A stretch of 33,105 bases of DNA from a bacterium Ga0077546 (GTDB lineage: Bacteria > Cyanobacteriota > Vampirovibrionia > Obscuribacterales > Obscuribacteraceae). Each line of letters opens with the position of its first letter. The first letter of the stretch is position 1. Below, in pieces: positions 1-8,860 of the stretch. Position numbers and translations under genes: made by a program. The stretch lies in NCBI GenBank assembly GCA_001464165.1, contig LNEX01000380.1, positions 1-33,105 of the forward strand, in the 5' to 3' direction. The notes beneath the pieces are model-generated. The model did no database searches. It saw nothing but the letters and a program-made list of their open reading frames with translations, and had not been told where the DNA came from.

Positions 1-89
1 TGCTGACAGTTGAGAACAAAGAAAATTCCTCTAAAGAAGATTCTCCTAGCGACAACACCACAGAGAAAACAGCAGCAAGGCCTGTTTCT

Positions 90-3000
90 ATGTCAACAAC
101 GACAAACACCACAGGCATGACAAACACAGCATCTACAGCACACGCCAACGCGGCGAAAACCTCTAGCACTCCAGCAACCACAGTGATACCAGTTAAAGAG
201 GACTACACTAGCCGCTATTGGGAATCGACCCAAGAGACTCTAGTTGGCTTGTATGGCAACAGAGATCCATTGACCGGACAACCAATTGAAGGGGTCAACG
301 ACATTATTCATAGAGTGGCTGGCTCGGTAGCACTAGCCGAACTAAAGTATGTACTTACGCCAGCTGAACTAGTTGAACTAACCTTGGCAGACGCCATCGC
401 CCACCCCAAAGTGGCACAGTGGACTCAAGTCTTCGCCGACAATATTGGCAATCAGAGATTCTGGGCCAACACTCCAGCGAATATAAACGCTGACCCTGAA
501 GTTTCACTAAAAGTTCTTCAGTATTGGGCCTTTGGCAAACTTGCCAACATGAAAGAAGAAGATATCTGGTTGCGCTCTGAAGAACTGCGCCATGCCGTCA
601 CTCAGGGAAAAATCACCAATCTTTCAGAACACGAAGTAGCCATGGGCCACCTCTCAGCCTTCTTGCGCGGCAAAGGCTGTTTAGCGGCCTGCGGAGTGGC
701 CTTTGTCACCGATAGCCTGGAAGGCATCCAAGAAGCTGCTCGCATTGAAGCATTGGCCGCCAAAGCGGCAATGGGAATGGGTCTCAACACTTCCTCACTC
801 CGCCCCTGGGCTTCAATAATATCTAATGGAGCAGCTGCTTCTGGTCCAGACCGCTTCTACGAAAAGACCATCGCCAAAGCAGTAGAAGCCGTAGCCCAAG
901 GTGGACGCCGCGGTGGAGCTCTCATTGAACTGCGCAACTCCGATCACCCAGATATTCTCTTCTTCATTGATAAGAAGAAATTGATTCCGCCACCCACCAT
1001 TTCCCAAATCTACAAGCAATTGCGCAGCGAACTAAGACAAGAATCTGGCGAAGATTCTATGACTTACAAAAAACGCTTGCTCAAATTAGCCGAACAAAAA
1101 TACGGCGAGCAATACGCAAACTACATCGACAGACAAAATTACCTCAAGAACACTAACGTGACAATTTTGGCCATGCCTGGATTCATGGAAGCCGTAGAAG
1201 CGAAACGTTTCTACCCAGCCTCTTTCAACAATCAACCTTGGACGGGCCCGGTCTACGATCCACGCAAACCTGTGCTGGATGCTCGCGGCATGATGACAGT
1301 AAACAAGCTCACTAAAGAACCTACATATGAAGAGTATTCAGTCGACATTAAAAAGCATCCAGAAGCAATTGACGCGGCTCGCAAATTAAGCAATGCCATG
1401 GTGGAAATTACTGATAGATATGTCAAAGCACACGGCTACTTCTACGCTCCTGACGTATTCCAACGCGTTGTCGAAGGAATGAGAGATTCTGGCGAACCTG
1501 GAATTGGTTTCTACGAAACCATCAATGCTGGCAACGCTAACAATCATGCTTACGATCTCAATACCTGCAATCCATGCGGCGAGCAATTCTTGCCAGCTGG
1601 ACCAGGAAAAGACGGCCGTACCTATATGGGCAACTGCAATCTATCCTCACTGCATGCTGCTCACTCCGATTTCTGGAGTCCAGATGGTAGCTACAATATG
1701 TCAGCAATGCGAGCTGTAGTGCGCGTTCAACAGCGTTTCATGGATAACGTATCTGACGTCAGCTGGTATCCAATTCCCTTGCAAAATATGACCGCTCGCT
1801 TAGAAAGACGAAACGGCGGTGGATTCGCTGGCATTGCTGAGTTCCTCTCGAGATTGGGCGTGGAATTCGGTTCGCCCATTAGCCATCAGGCCACTGAAGA
1901 ACTCTTCCGCCAATACAACAAAGCTTCACTAGAAGCCTCAGTGGAAATGGCTAAAGATCGAGGTGTTTACCCACTTTGGGAAGGAAGTCGTTTTCACAAA
2001 AAGGGATTGCGCGTGCGCAATAGCTGTTTAACTAACAATGCTCCTACCGGAACACTAGCCCAGGCTCTGCAAACTAGCTGGGGAGTTGATCCACATAACG
2101 GCATTGTCTTCTCACGCAAAGTGCGTTCACGCTTTGTTGACTTCGTTGCTCCCGGCTTTAAAGAATTGATGATCAAGCATGGTGCTTGGCCAGAAAGCGA
2201 AGATGCGCAAAAAGTATTGATGAAGAAAATTCGCGACAATCACAAATCTTGCCGTGGTATCGCTGAAGTACCCGAAGCCGTACAAAACGCCTTCCCAATT
2301 CGCGTTGAAGTCAGCCCTGAAGGCTACATCAAGCACCTCGCTGCCATTCACGATGGCGCCAACGAAATGCCTGAAGTATTTAACTCTGTTTCTAACACTT
2401 GTTCTATTCCATTAGATTCAAGTGAACAAGAAGTGCACGACTCTGTAATTCTGGCCTGGAAACTTGGTGTCAAAGATATTACCTTCTATCCGGATGGCAG
2501 CCGACTTTCCCAACCCGTAGAAAAAATCGCTAGCAACGACTACGACCGCGAATCAGATTTGCTTGCTCAACTCGGTCACCAAGAACGCCGCAACATTCAC
2601 GTAGACGAGACTATTGGTCAAAACTACAAAGTGCGCGTTGGCTCTCCTGATGGCGGCTCTACCCTGCACGTGAGCTTGAACCATGAGAAAAACCATCCAG
2701 GCGAACTGGTTGAAGTCTATGCCCGCATGGGTAAACCAGGCGCCGTAGAAGCCGGATTATTCGAAGCCGTCGGTCGCTTAGCTTCTTCATTCTTGCAATA
2801 CGCTGCCGAGTTTGGCGAAGAAGAGCGCTCCAAAGCAGAGATGACAATTGTGCACCAGCTCGTCAACATTCAATCTGGCTACCCTGCCTTCTTCAAATTC
2901 TCCGACTCTGACAAAGCTGTAGTGGTGCAATCCCCTTGCGATGGCTTGGCCAAAGCCATTCAGCACTATCGCAAAAATCACAGCCAAGACCATGAAGAGT

Positions 3001-3242
3001 TAGCTCTCGCCGAAGCAGCTTTGAATCACGGATCTGTTCCGGCAGCTGCAATTCAAAATGCAGCATCACAAACTGCTCCAAAAGTGAGCGGCGCAGGCCA
3101 ATCTACCTCCGCTGAATTGTTCAGCGCAACTTCAAATGGCGCTAGAGCGCAAGCTCCATGCGGCAAGTGTGGTGGCGCTGAGTGGTTAAAAATTGACGGC
3201 TGTAATGTCTGTCAATCTTGTGGCTACAGTAAGTGCGGCTAA
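90..3242 (+). CDS. nrdJ: Adenosylcobalamin-dependent (class II) ribonucleoside-diphosphate reductase, possibly 5'-truncated
   Basis: Reduces ribonucleotides to deoxyribonucleotides in the cytoplasm using a B12-generated radical, so it works in aerobic and anaerobic cells. Seen: the barrel with the active-site finger motif NPCGEQFLP near residue 495, the substrate-loop motif NNAPTGTLAQ near 650, a TSCPD-type domain around residues 840-930 (LVEVYARMGKPG) and a C-terminal four-cysteine ribbon (CGKCGG ... CQSCGYSKCG) in the last 30 residues. These are hallmarks of the long TSCPD-type NrdJ. The first 30 residues are Thr/Ala/Ser-rich and not conserved-looking. The frame stays open from base 3 to the ATG at 90 with no stop, and no clear ribosome-binding site precedes that ATG, so the real start may lie left of the window. 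It is a single gene with no nrdR or nrdAB neighbour visible. Confidence 0.95.
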   Translation: MSTTTNTTGMTNTASTAHANAAKTSSTPATTVIPVKEDYTSRYWESTQETLVGLYGNRDPLTGQPIEGVNDIIHRVAGSVALAELKYVLTPAELVELTLADAIAHPKVAQWTQVFADNIGNQRFWANTPANINADPEVSLKVLQYWAFGKLANMKEEDIWLRSEELRHAVTQGKITNLSEHEVAMGHLSAFLRGKGCLAACGVAFVTDSLEGIQEAARIEALAAKAAMGMGLNTSSLRPWASIISNGAAASGPDRFYEKTIAKAVEAVAQGGRRGGALIELRNSDHPDILFFIDKKKLIPPPTISQIYKQLRSELRQESGEDSMTYKKRLLKLAEQKYGEQYANYIDRQNYLKNTNVTILAMPGFMEAVEAKRFYPASFNNQPWTGPVYDPRKPVLDARGMMTVNKLTKEPTYEEYSVDIKKHPEAIDAARKLSNAMVEITDRYVKAHGYFYAPDVFQRVVEGMRDSGEPGIGFYETINAGNANNHAYDLNTCNPCGEQFLPAGPGKDGRTYMGNCNLSSLHAAHSDFWSPDGSYNMSAMRAVVRVQQRFMDNVSDVSWYPIPLQNMTARLERRNGGGFAGIAEFLSRLGVEFGSPISHQATEELFRQYNKASLEASVEMAKDRGVYPLWEGSRFHKKGLRVRNSCLTNNAPTGTLAQALQTSWGVDPHNGIVFSRKVRSRFVDFVAPGFKELMIKHGAWPESEDAQKVLMKKIRDNHKSCRGIAEVPEAVQNAFPIRVEVSPEGYIKHLAAIHDGANEMPEVFNSVSNTCSIPLDSSEQEVHDSVILAWKLGVKDITFYPDGSRLSQPVEKIASNDYDRESDLLAQLGHQERRNIHVDETIGQNYKVRVGSPDGGSTLHVSLNHEKNHPGELVEVYARMGKPGAVEAGLFEAVGRLASSFLQYAAEFGEEERSKAEMTIVHQLVNIQSGYPAFFKFSDSDKAVVVQSPCDGLAKAIQHYRKNHSQDHEELALAEAALNHGSVPAAAIQNAASQTAPKVSGAGQSTSAELFSATSNGARAQAPCGKCGGAEWLKIDGCNVCQSCGYSKCG

Positions 3243-3344
3243 CCAAAAAATAACGGTCTGGAGATAGTTGCGGGCGCGGCTATCTCCCCCGAAAGGGTTT
3301 AGGGGCTATCGACTGAATAAGTGACAGAGAGCCCCCCAGAATTG
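3243..3344 (+). other. Structured 3' region with two hairpins downstream of nrdJ
   Basis: Between the nrdJ stop and the terminator lie two predicted stems: an 8-bp stem GGAGATAG/CTATCTCC (3260-3287) and a 6-bp stem GGGGCT/AGCCCC (3302-3334). It could be a long structured 3' UTR or a small RNA sharing the nrdJ terminator. I recognise no known RNA family here. The rest of the gap to 3567 holds the terminator and no convincing gene. Confidence 0.35.
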
Positions 3345-3379
3345 AAAACAGGTTCCTTTCGAGGAGCCTGTTTTTTTTT
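3345..3379 (+). terminator. Intrinsic terminator after nrdJ
   Basis: A 12-bp stem with one G-T wobble (AAAACAGGTTCC / GGAGCCTGTTTT) closes a TTTCGA loop and runs into a nine-T tract. It is oriented for the plus-strand nrdJ transcript. Confidence 0.85.
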
Positions 3380-3567
3380 GTTTCTCTCCTTTTGGGTATC
3401 AGTTGTAGCGTACGAATCAAACACTGTGCAATTGCACGGTGAAAGCACCGCGCACAATCTCTATTGTCAAAGTCATGCCGCGAACTTAAGCCTGATTTCC
3501 TAAGTACTTTCCTTGGTACTGGCTCTAAGGTCTTGGCAGTTTCAACCCGAAACTAAGAGATTGCCTT

Positions 3568-4188
3568 ATGACAAACGAGCATCACGGACTCTATTCCACC
3601 CGCACGAATCAATACATTCACTACAATCACGGCTGGTGGTGCACTGAATGTACCAATCAATTGTTTGAAATCGACAAGCAAACAGACCACACTAGTGAAT
3701 GGTTGGAAGTACTGAGCCAGTGGTCTGAGATCGGCCTGCTCTGGATCTGGGATGCCCTTCTCATGTTCGGGAACGCCGTGATTACCTTGATTATTGGGCT
3801 CGCCTGGATCGCGGTCTGCTTTTTCGAAGGGATCGCTAGTGATACCAGAATTTATGAACAACAACTCAAAGACAGAGATGGATTGGAGCGTGAAGACAGA
3901 GATCAATACAATCGACAATACAATCAATTGCTCAAGGAAAGGCACTACTTGATTAAATCGATTGATGAATGCAAATACAATTTAAGCAAAGGGGGCTTTG
4001 TAGCAAAAGAGAAAAGCTACAAAGGTCCCGAGCAAGACTTCATTGAACGTGGAGAGAAATCCACCCCACTTAGCCCTCGGGTTGATCAAGACAAGTTTCA
4101 GCTAGACACGTATCACGGGCGCCTTGGCGAAGTCGAAGGGCAACTACGTGACCTAGAAAAGAAACTGCGCACGCACAAAGGCGTTTGA
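3568..4188 (+). CDS. Hypothetical membrane-anchored coiled-coil protein with a CxxC motif
   Basis: Not recognised. The 206-residue product has three parts: an N-terminal aromatic/His-rich stretch with one CxxC (WWCTECTNQLFE, residues 23-34); one hydrophobic membrane segment at about residues 60-88, around LLMFGNAVITLIIGLAWIAV; and a long charged, Gln/Arg/Glu-rich helical tail (about 92-200) likely to form a coiled coil. The single CxxC could be half of a zinc site completed in a dimer. The ATG at 3568 follows a weak AAGAGA purine stretch. It stands alone, between the nrdJ terminator and a convergent TPR gene. The antisense 130-residue open frame over its first half is regarded as a shadow because this frame has the more protein-like composition. 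Confidence 0.6.
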   Translation: MTNEHHGLYSTRTNQYIHYNHGWWCTECTNQLFEIDKQTDHTSEWLEVLSQWSEIGLLWIWDALLMFGNAVITLIIGLAWIAVCFFEGIASDTRIYEQQLKDRDGLEREDRDQYNRQYNQLLKERHYLIKSIDECKYNLSKGGFVAKEKSYKGPEQDFIERGEKSTPLSPRVDQDKFQLDTYHGRLGEVEGQLRDLEKKLRTHKGV

Positions 4189-4394
4189 GGATTCTTAAAT
4201 ACAGATTGAACTAATCTGCGGCAAAAAAGTTCAACCTTAAAATTCGTCGAAAGACCTGCCACACAGTCATTTCGGCCCAGCAGAGAAATTACAAACTGGT
4301 CGACTATAGTTAAGTTAAATCCGACAAAAATCGCTAAATTAATACCAGAGAGAATCAGCTTCCGTAAAAACTTAGAAACTTCCACAAGAACTTT

Positions 4395-5288
4395 CTACTC
4401 AGCCCCGCGCTCAGCAGTTGACTTGAGAAAATCTTGATACTGCTTCAGAGTAACTTGATAGTCAGGATTGCTCTCCGCCATCAAATCAGCCTTCATTTTC
4501 AAGGTCATTCGAAAAAACTCCCCGGCTTCAGCATCTAGTCCTTGAGAGCGGCACAGTGTCGCTAAATTTCCCAGGGCTCTGGCAACTACAATACTGCCAG
4601 GCCAAGCTTCATTAGCCTCATGAATGACACAATGGCGAAACAGTTCAACACTCTCATAAAGACGGCCCTGCTCAAACTTGACGGCGGCAAGACTCATAAG
4701 CTTTAGAGGTAGGGCAGACCAACGCAATTCGTCCACGGCCTCAAGGCGAGAGCTAACACCCAATTCGCTACGCATGTAGTGGTCTTGGGCGCGATCATGA
4801 TCACCTATGCGCGCAAAAGCAAGTGCTAGTCCAAAGTGAGTTAGTCGCGTATAAAGGTGATGACCATCGAGTTTGGTGATGTAGGTGTGCAGCGAAGCTT
4901 CTATCAAAGGAATACTTTCCGCCTCACGACCTGTCATAAAGTACAGTCCCGCAAGGAAATTACGGTGACTTGCAGCTGGTAAAGATTGGCAGCCAGACTC
5001 ACTTTCTACTAAATTGAGCGCGCGCCGATAAAAACTCTCCGCCATTGCAAACTGCCCGCACAGTCGGCAGGCCACACCCATCCGGTGCAAAGCAGTCAAG
5101 TCAGCTATCGTCGCATCTTCGATCAGGCTTGGGGCAAACTCTGCAAGGTGTTGAAAAAAAACACTCTGTGAAGGCTGCACCTGAGCTTTTCCAGAATAGA
5201 AGCTGGTAGGCTCTATCGCCAATACAACTCCAGGACTATTGAGCATATCCTGAGTTTCTAGAAGGGTTTCCGCAAAATGGTCGACCAT
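4395..5288 (-). CDS. TPR-repeat protein
   Basis: The 297-residue cytoplasmic-looking protein has no signal peptide or membrane segment. From about residue 60 to the end it is built of tetratricopeptide-like helix pairs with the usual small/aromatic pattern, for example GVACRLCGQFAMAESFYRRAL, FARIGDHDRAQDHYMRSE and GNLATLCRSQGLDAEAGEFFRMTL. Such repeats are protein-protein scaffolds, and the partner cannot be told from sequence. The gene is monocistronic and convergent with the upstream coiled-coil gene. Its start at 5288 is preceded on the minus strand by AAAGAAGG, an acceptable ribosome-binding site. Function unknown beyond the repeat fold. Confidence 0.75.
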   Translation of the reverse strand: MVDHFAETLLETQDMLNSPGVVLAIEPTSFYSGKAQVQPSQSVFFQHLAEFAPSLIEDATIADLTALHRMGVACRLCGQFAMAESFYRRALNLVESESGCQSLPAASHRNFLAGLYFMTGREAESIPLIEASLHTYITKLDGHHLYTRLTHFGLALAFARIGDHDRAQDHYMRSELGVSSRLEAVDELRWSALPLKLMSLAAVKFEQGRLYESVELFRHCVIHEANEAWPGSIVVARALGNLATLCRSQGLDAEAGEFFRMTLKMKADLMAESNPDYQVTLKQYQDFLKSTAERGAE

Positions 5289-5669
5289 AAAAACCTTCTT
5301 TCGACTGAACCAAAACTAAGGCCGGACAATCCCCTATCGAATTAATTTGCTAGTTACGATGTGCTAGTTACGATGTGCTAGAAGCATTGACTACGACAAC
5401 AGTTAGCCTTAGAAACATCCACTTCCATTATTCTACTCCCAGAGCTTCGAGCCAGGTTAAAACCAAACTGAAACAAAGCCAAGACTATACTCACACAAAA
5501 CTAAAGCCACACTTAAGCAAAAATGAATCCCCAAATTAGGCGCGCAAAGAATCAAGTTGAATTAGTAACGACCAACAACATTGAAACAAGCCCTTCACTT
5601 GGTCAGAGTATAATCAAAAGGTAGTATGGCAATGCGGCCCTGTCACTAACTTGGCTCCTTGAGATTGAA
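5289..5669. other. Divergent intergenic region with 14-bp tandem repeat
   Basis: This 381-base AT-rich gap separates the minus-strand TPR gene from a plus-strand secreted protein, so it must hold both promoters. The one visible structure is a 14-bp direct repeat, TGCTAGTTACGATG, present 2.4 times at 5348-5381. I see no RNA gene or clear sigma-70 pair. Confidence 0.4.
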
Positions 5670-6524
5670 TTGAAGAAAACACAACCGACTAATTTCCAGC
5701 TGGACTCGACAGTCCGAAATAGCTTTCGATTTCGTTTTCGGTCACGACTTTTACTCTTGATTCAACTCTTGATTCAACTCAGCGTCCGAATCCGGCTCCA
5801 AAACCAACTTCAACGCCAGCTTCTGCTATTGCTCTCCGTTGCCTTACTCAGTGGAACGACAGCAGAGGCGGCGGAACAAGCTTTGTTTCTCAAACAAAAA
5901 TCTTTGATGCTAGGTCGCACCGAATTGCTGTACAGCAAAGATGGAATTAAACTAGACCTCTACGAGAAGTCGCAAATTCTTTTAATGAGACCACCACTTT
6001 GGCACGTCCAGCTTTGCCACACCAGAAACAAACTTTACTGGGAAGGCGAAGCAAAAGACTTCAAATCGAATTTCAATAGTACCTGTGCGATCTTTCGGCC
6101 CGGGGATGCCAGCAGCTTAAAGCCTGGAGCAGTAACCCCATCAGAGCTTAAGGGTCTATCTTGTATAAAGTATCAATTAAGTGGACAAAATTTGGCAAAA
6201 AACACAATTCAGCATACGTGGCAGAGACTCCTGGTCAAAAGTGGCGACCTATTTGCCATACCAGCAAAAGAAGTTCCAGCTGCTGCAACAAAAGTACTTA
6301 GCCTCTGCTTTGGCGCTCCTGTCGCCCCCGGCATACCAATATCTATGAAGGTTTTGAACAACGGCGGTACAGTAACTCAAGAATTTGAAGTCTTGGCTGC
6401 ACAAAAGAAAGCAGCAACCTCAGCCGACTTCAGAGTACCAAGCTCGTTCAAAAGAGTAGGTAAGCCGGAGCAAATCACAAACAACAAAGCAATCGGCGAA
6501 GACTTCGCTGAGATTTTCAAGTAA
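5670..6524 (+). CDS. Hypothetical exported protein with TTG start
   Basis: Not recognised. The 284-residue product begins at TTG (5670); the first in-frame ATG is some 75 codons in, beyond the signal sequence. The N-terminus is odd: an Arg/Phe-rich stretch (FRFRFRSR), a hydrophobic run with a duplicated LLIQLLIQL, a basic linker, then a second hydrophobic stretch LLLLLSVALLSG ending in AEAAEQ, a plausible signal-peptidase site near residue 68. The mature part is Lys-rich with scattered Cys (CHTRN, TCAIF, SCIKY, LCFG), which could form disulfides outside the cytoplasm. The duplicated leucine codons (TTGATTCAACTC twice) suggest slippage in the leader. The true start could differ, since no strong ribosome-binding site is visible. 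Confidence 0.6.
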   Translation: MKKTQPTNFQLDSTVRNSFRFRFRSRLLLLIQLLIQLSVRIRLQNQLQRQLLLLLSVALLSGTTAEAAEQALFLKQKSLMLGRTELLYSKDGIKLDLYEKSQILLMRPPLWHVQLCHTRNKLYWEGEAKDFKSNFNSTCAIFRPGDASSLKPGAVTPSELKGLSCIKYQLSGQNLAKNTIQHTWQRLLVKSGDLFAIPAKEVPAAATKVLSLCFGAPVAPGIPISMKVLNNGGTVTQEFEVLAAQKKAATSADFRVPSSFKRVGKPEQITNNKAIGEDFAEIFK

Positions 6525-6580
6525 TACCGTTTCGCAAACTTGATCAAGCAAACTTGATTAAGAAAAACTTGCTCGAAAAA

Positions 6581-7693
6581 CTAATTGAGCACATCAGAAT
6601 CAATCATTCTCAGCAAGTCTCTAAGATGATGAGCCATCAAAGACGAAACAGCCGAGATATCTGAAATGATATTGATTTGATCAGTCAAATCGTCAATGGT
6701 CATAGCTTTTCGCGCAGATTCCACCCCGCAAACAAGATCAAGCTTGGCTTGCTCTTTCTTCGAACCGTGCGGTTCAAGCCAATCACGACTGATCCAGTAT
6801 TTCTCAAGCTGCTCCACACGAGTGCATTCCGGGTGATCAAGTGAGCGGCTATGTAGAAACCGCCACACGCTTTCAGGATATGTCGTGCGGCGATCTACTG
6901 GCCTGCCAAAAAGCTCAGCAACTATAGTCGGACTACCAGATCCTCTGGTCTTACCTCCAGAAGCCTGCTTCAACGAATAAGTTGACATGCCGGTAGAGAC
7001 AACTCCAGACAGCATTTGGTTAAGGTTACCTGGAAATGGCAATGCGTTTTTCGCGAAACCCAGGACCGAGCCGATAGTGTTGAGCGTTCCTGAAGCTATA
7101 AAGTTAACGGCATTGTTAACTTCAATGCTGTGGTCACGTTTGTCAATAAGCGTCTGCCTAAGAGCTTCAAGATCACCGCGTTCTTTCTCAGCCTCACCTT
7201 GGACGCTGGCAACATCAAAATAGCTCTCTAGAACAGTTTCTAAAATCTGCTGACGAATTTCAGACTTGCGCTCCGGGCTCAAGGTTCCGCCAGGTTCGTT
7301 GACTTCGCGCAAAAGCGGCATTAACTCTAAAGCTTCCGCTAATTCTCTAGTTGGTTCGGTCAATTGCTCGACTTTCAACGGCACAAACAATGGACGCTTT
7401 GGCCGATCAACCAAACTACTGACAACACGGGCAGTTTTTTTGAGCGATGACAAAGATACAGAGGCCGCAGAAGATGCTGAAGACGAAGAAGATACAGTAG
7501 GCGAAGAAGAGGCTGAAGACGAAGAAAATCCAGAAGACGGTGCAGACGAAGCGATGGAACTTTCCAGCTGTTTAGAGGGAGAAATCGCTGCCTCAGACTG
7601 AGCTAAAGTTTCTGACAGCGGTAGAAAAAGCTGCACAATGAGACCGGCACATAAGCAACGGCATCTAAGTAGATTTCGCGAACGATTCTGCAT
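6581..7693 (-). CDS. Hypothetical exported protein with Ser-rich linker
   Basis: Not recognised. The 370-residue product starts with a basic n-region (MQNRSRNLLRCRCLC), a hydrophobic core and a likely cleavage site after ETLAQS near residue 32. A low-complexity Ser/Ala stretch (about residues 40-85) follows, then a folded, mostly helical region with an aliphatic segment near residues 195-225 (FIASGTLNTIGSVLGFAKNA). The C-terminal 100 residues contain several Cys and charged helices. The Ser-rich linker suggests a periplasmic or surface protein held off the membrane. It is convergent with the preceding exported protein. The plus-strand acidic open frame opposite the Ser-rich stretch is a shadow. 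Confidence 0.6.
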   Translation of the reverse strand: MQNRSRNLLRCRCLCAGLIVQLFLPLSETLAQSEAAISPSKQLESSIASSAPSSGFSSSSASSSPTVSSSSSASSAASVSLSSLKKTARVVSSLVDRPKRPLFVPLKVEQLTEPTRELAEALELMPLLREVNEPGGTLSPERKSEIRQQILETVLESYFDVASVQGEAEKERGDLEALRQTLIDKRDHSIEVNNAVNFIASGTLNTIGSVLGFAKNALPFPGNLNQMLSGVVSTGMSTYSLKQASGGKTRGSGSPTIVAELFGRPVDRRTTYPESVWRFLHSRSLDHPECTRVEQLEKYWISRDWLEPHGSKKEQAKLDLVCGVESARKAMTIDDLTDQINIISDISAVSSLMAHHLRDLLRMIDSDVLN

Positions 7694-7855
7694 TGCTTAA
7701 GTATCTCAGCTTGGGCACGACTGACAACTAAGTGAAGAAGGCTTTACCGATTCTTTACAGATTTCATAGTACGAGAAAAATTCCCTAACAAACTGCTGTC
7801 TTAATGGTTTTAGAGGCTTACCGCACATCAGACCTCGCTCTAATGGAGTTTCTTA

Positions 7856-8215
7856 ATGTCACTATCTTCCAATCGAACAGCAAAAATTACGCAAACGATA
7901 GTGCTATTCAAAATGGGCGCAGTTCCCACAACTGAAGATCTTAAATTTGCCCTAGCTGAGGCAATCCGTGCACGAAAAGCAGTGGAGTTACCATTTAAGC
8001 ATCCCGAAAATGGCATTGTTTTCACTATTCGCGTCACGGCAGGATCAAGCGCAACTCCGCCCAAATGGACCTTCTTGCTAGAAAAGAAGCACGGCAACAC
8101 AATTTTATGGACAAAGGAAACCAACGAAGTACTTGTAATCCAGGGCAAAATCAGAGTTGACTCGATGCATGTCATCCCGCAAGGACAGGGGGCACCAGCG
8201 ACGTTCCACCTCTAA
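7856..8215 (+). CDS. Hypothetical small cytoplasmic protein
   Basis: The 119-residue protein has no signal peptide, membrane segment or recognised domain. It has alternating beta-like stretches (NGIVFTIRVTAG, KWTFLLEKKHGN, NEVLVIQGKIRVD) and one helix (TEDLKFALAEAIRARKA), an alpha/beta look. The start is supported by GGAG 8 bases upstream of the ATG at 7856. It is followed 93 bases later by another plus-strand gene. An antisense open frame of nearly the same length lacks a comparable ribosome-binding site and is rejected. Confidence 0.5.
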   Translation: MSLSSNRTAKITQTIVLFKMGAVPTTEDLKFALAEAIRARKAVELPFKHPENGIVFTIRVTAGSSATPPKWTFLLEKKHGNTILWTKETNEVLVIQGKIRVDSMHVIPQGQGAPATFHL

Positions 8216-8308
8216 TCATCTGATTTGTGTAGTCGAATTGGTATACTCCACTCTAACTTCTCACTGTCAAATGTAGAACAGTTGCCTGCATAACTTGGAG
8301 ATTCTAGA

Positions 8309-8725
8309 GTGCACTTCAAAATTAGAAATTTTGCCTTAGCTGTTGCTTTCGTCTCGGCATACTTCGTCCAGCAATTTACTATTTGTCTTGCTGCACCTGA
8401 TTCAAAGTCAAAATCAGAGAGTAGTAGCAGCTCGACTAAATCAGTTAAACCTACGAAATCGTCGAAATCGACAACCAAAGTTGAACGAAAAATTAGCGCA
8501 GAACAAGCAGTAGCGCTAGTAAAAAAGCGCAGCGACGTAAAAAAGTTTCTAGCCCTTTTTCCCAATGGCAAATCAAAAAAAACTCAAGGATTTCCCGTGA
8601 TTGAAGCTGAAGAGTTAGACAACAACTGGAACGTGCATGTCTATGAACAAATGCCCGATCACACGGCAACTATGAATTGGTTTGAAGTTGACGCGCAAAC
8701 TGGTGCAGTTAAGCCGATGAACTAG
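8309..8725 (+). CDS. Small exported protein with PepSY-like C-terminal domain
   Basis: GTG start at 8309 with TTGGAG (8295-8300) at good spacing. The 138-residue product has a signal peptide (about residues 1-28, hydrophobic FALAVAFVSAYFVQQFTICLA), a Ser/Lys-rich low-complexity linker (about 29-62), then an 80-residue domain. That domain begins AEQAVALVKKR and ends WFEVDAQTGAVKPMN. The helix-then-beta layout and the closing aromatic-x-VDAxTGxV strand resemble PepSY-type domains, which are usually periplasmic and often inhibit or modulate peptidases. The PepSY call is by pattern only. It precedes the repeat-rich exported protein by 135 bases and may be co-expressed with it. Confidence 0.6.
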   Translation: MHFKIRNFALAVAFVSAYFVQQFTICLAAPDSKSKSESSSSSTKSVKPTKSSKSTTKVERKISAEQAVALVKKRSDVKKFLALFPNGKSKKTQGFPVIEAEELDNNWNVHVYEQMPDHTATMNWFEVDAQTGAVKPMN

Positions 8726-8860
8726 ATGCACAGGAACTGGCAGCATCGACAAAAATAAATAACAAGTTTCAAGAAACCAGAACACCGCAGAACAAAAATT
8801 AGATCGAAGCAGGTGATATGCTAATTAACTCTATCCATATATCGCCTAGGAGCTTACTGA

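Noticed and set aside
3553..3945. A 130-codon minus-strand frame opposite the CxxC coiled-coil gene
   Set aside because: Mutually exclusive with a plus-strand gene that has a better composition and a plausible membrane segment.
7840..8175. A 111-codon minus-strand frame opposite the 119-residue gene
   Set aside because: No ribosome-binding site, whereas the plus-strand gene has GGAG at the right distance.
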